Assembly (NCBI GenBank): GCA_021413735.1
Contig: JAIOPV010000269.1
Coordinates: 1-35,677 of the forward strand
DNA from: Planctomycetota bacterium
GTDB taxonomy: Bacteria; Planctomycetota; Planctomycetia; Gemmatales; Gemmataceae
Direction of reading: 5' to 3'
DNA length: 35,677 nucleotides
Part shown: in pieces, positions 34,168-35,677 of the stretch
How the letters are laid out: each line of letters begins with the position of its first letter
Numbering within the stretch: position 1 is the first letter of the stretch
Notes under the pieces: model-generated
The model's database searches: none
What the model was told of the DNA's origin: nothing
What the model saw: only the letters and a program-made list of their open reading frames with translations
Position numbers and translations under genes: made by a program

Positions 34168-35537
34168 CCAGGATCACACACAACCACAGACTCCTCCCCG
34201 CTGTCCTCAATCGGTTCGTCGTTGGGGGATTCTTCGTCCTGCTGTTTGCCAGTGGCGTGGCAGCTTCGGACCATGCCGATCCAATTTTCAATCGGCAACA
34301 AGAGGCAGGCATCACGGATCTTTTCGCCTTCCCAGCCTGGGAAGGCATCCGGATGACGGCGAAGAAAGACAAGACGGGGAAGCAGATTCGAGATGAGATG
34401 GGGAACATCGAATACGAATACCCGCCGGGTGCGTTCGACAAGGACGGGAAAGTTAAGGACGCCAACGAACTCGTCCTGATCTTCTGCGTGCGTCGATCAT
34501 TGACGGCTTCGCCTCCGTTCGCTGACCTTGCAAAATACACCTACACCATCAACATCGACCTCCAGAGCGAAATCCAGTTCGAGACGGAACCCGCGAACCT
34601 CGCCCGGTACGGTGGGACCGTCAAGACGCCCGGCCTGATCGCGTCACACGCCACCATCGAATTTGTGCTCAATGACGACTTGGGTTTCAAGATCATCGAC
34701 TTCAAGGGATTCAAAGCCAAGCCCACCATGTATTCCGTGAGCGTGCGAGACGATCCCTTCATCTTCCCCCAGTTCTTCGGGACCAACGTCATCGCTTTTG
34801 TGGCGAGGGTTCCGTTCAGTTCGCTGCCGACCCCGTCGATGAAGCGGGATTTCGTGCTTTGGGCGACCTCGCACCACAACGGCAAACAGGTCGATCATGT
34901 CGGCCGAAGCCAACGCACCCAACTCCCTCGTTTCGATTTGCTGAACACTCGTCCGCCGAACGAGCATCTATCAGCGCTCCACGAGTCCAACGACAACCCA
35001 GACCTCTTGGAGGATACCCTCAGAAACATCATCTCCCCGCCATTCGCGCTACGCCCATACGACTTCCAACCGGATGTCATGTTCTATTCTCGCGACCGGA
35101 AGCCCCGGTATCCCAATGGGCGACAACTGGAGGACGACGTCGCCGACCTCACCTGTCGACAGGGAGACTGCCAGTTGTTTGAACTCTCGCAATCGCATCC
35201 AAAGTTCTCGAAGGGTCCGGCGGGGCGACCGACCATGAACGATAAAGAGTTCTCGGACACATTCCCGTATCTCGCTGACCCGCATCCGGATACTGATCCG
35301 CCGAAGCCGCCCCGCGGGCCAATCTCGCCTTCTTTCTCGACCCGCAACTGGGCCATCCTGATCGCCGCAGGGTTGATCTTCCTCGTCCTCCTGATCGCGC
35401 CCTGGTTGCTCTACCGTCGTGCGAACCGTCGCCTGCGACTCGCCACAGAGCAACTCGCTGCGCTCCAGGGGCGATTGGCTGCAACCCCGACACTTGCGTC
35501 GCCACCGCCACTCGCGCCACCGAAGCCAACGCCCTAA
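34164..35537 (+). CDS. DUF4331-like membrane-anchored protein
   Basis: A 457-residue protein. The start at 34164 overlaps the patatin stop (ATGA) and gives a signal peptide (FVVGGFFVLLFASGVAASDHAD). The mature N-terminus SDHADPIFNRQQEAGITDLFAF matches the opening of DUF4331 (S-x-H-x-D-P ... DITDLYAF). The body is beta-rich, with TYTINIDLQSEIQFETEP and VIAFVARVPFSSLP; a C-terminal helix (about 393-412) with RRANRR after it anchors it in the membrane, followed by a Pro-rich tail. The frame is open back to 33759 but that part overlaps the patatin gene. Function of DUF4331 is unknown. Confidence 0.8.
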   Translation: MTRITHNHRLLPAVLNRFVVGGFFVLLFASGVAASDHADPIFNRQQEAGITDLFAFPAWEGIRMTAKKDKTGKQIRDEMGNIEYEYPPGAFDKDGKVKDANELVLIFCVRRSLTASPPFADLAKYTYTINIDLQSEIQFETEPANLARYGGTVKTPGLIASHATIEFVLNDDLGFKIIDFKGFKAKPTMYSVSVRDDPFIFPQFFGTNVIAFVARVPFSSLPTPSMKRDFVLWATSHHNGKQVDHVGRSQRTQLPRFDLLNTRPPNEHLSALHESNDNPDLLEDTLRNIISPPFALRPYDFQPDVMFYSRDRKPRYPNGRQLEDDVADLTCRQGDCQLFELSQSHPKFSKGPAGRPTMNDKEFSDTFPYLADPHPDTDPPKPPRGPISPSFSTRNWAILIAAGLIFLVLLIAPWLLYRRANRRLRLATEQLAALQGRLAATPTLASPPPLAPPKPTP

Positions 35538-35677
35538 GAGGCTGTCCCATATGTCGGTTTAAGCTGCCAAATGGTAGTGGAACTCAGCGTCCATGTTTTT
35601 GGGTTCCAGCCGATTGAGCATGAGTTGGATCATGGCCAACTTGACGAATGCTTCCGATGACATCACGCTCTTCTCTC
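35538..35677 (-). mobile_element. Insertion sequence end, cut by the window edge
   Basis: The base after the DUF4331 stop begins GAGGCTGTCCCATATG, the style of terminal inverted repeat found at the ends of IS5-like elements, followed by the 3' end of a transposase gene read on the minus strand. The other end lies outside the window, so the repeat partner and target duplication cannot be checked. Confidence 0.65.
35559..35677 (-). CDS. Transposase C-terminus, partial
   Basis: The minus strand from the window edge reads EKSVMSSEAFVKLAMIQLM then LNRLEPKNMDAEFHYHLAA and stops at 35559. This is the C-terminal helix region of an IS5-type transposase, after the catalytic residues, which lie outside the window. 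The N-terminal part is not visible, so intactness is unknown. Confidence 0.7.
   Translation of the reverse strand, partial: EKSVMSSEAFVKLAMIQLMLNRLEPKNMDAEFHYHLAA

Noticed and set aside
1-35677. CRISPR array, tRNA, rRNA or riboswitch
   Set aside because: No regularly spaced repeats, cloverleaf or known aptamer pattern was recognised by eye; short or diverged RNA genes could have been missed.

Overview
The window looks like a GC-rich planctomycete chromosome, most likely Gemmataceae or a close relative. This is inferred from gene content: two DUF1559 proteins with prepilin-type N-termini, a DUF1080 protein, a sulfatase remnant, a planctomycete-type sigma-like HTH protein, an ECF sigma factor and many large membrane or TPR proteins. 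No rRNA, tRNA or CRISPR array was seen.

Layout. 1-15.2 kb reads as ordinary chromosome: partial citrate synthase, a secreted DUF1080 protein, two convergent DUF1559 genes with a lipoprotein, a PafA-like alkaline phosphatase, coaD with a class V aminotransferase, an M50 protease, a secreted protein with a charged linker, a molybdate/tungstate-type ABC operon and a large TPR protein. Several intergenic gaps hold long GC-rich inverted repeats of unrelated sequence.

15.4-24.6 kb is an accessory island. It opens with scars (a truncated sulfatase, a frameshifted sigma-like HTH gene, an AT-rich stretch with a spaced direct repeat) and closes with a transposase remnant. Between them are two convergent gene sets that look like conflict or defence modules. 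On the plus strand is a DUF4209 protein with a HEPN-like RNxxxH motif plus a small zinc-finger protein whose frame is broken. On the minus strand is a tightly overlapping three-gene operon: a helical/winged-helix protein resembling the middle component of ABC-three-component systems, a Rad50/SMC-like ATPase with a CxxC...CxxC insert, and a 752-residue protein ending in a nucleoside-phosphorylase/MTA-SAH-nucleosidase domain. I read this as a candidate anti-phage system in which the ATPase and middle component sense and the nucleosidase kills or depletes nucleotides. The nucleosidase domain also has its own strong internal ribosome binding site.

24.8-35.7 kb holds an ECF sigma factor followed by a four-gene, partly translationally coupled operon: a di-heme RoxA-like cytochrome with a membrane insert, a GMC oxidoreductase, a patatin-like membrane phospholipase and a DUF4331-like membrane-anchored protein. 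These could form an envelope system that hydrolyses a lipid, oxidises a released alcohol or sterol and passes electrons to cytochrome c. An insertion sequence, cut by the window edge, begins at the base after the last stop codon of this operon.
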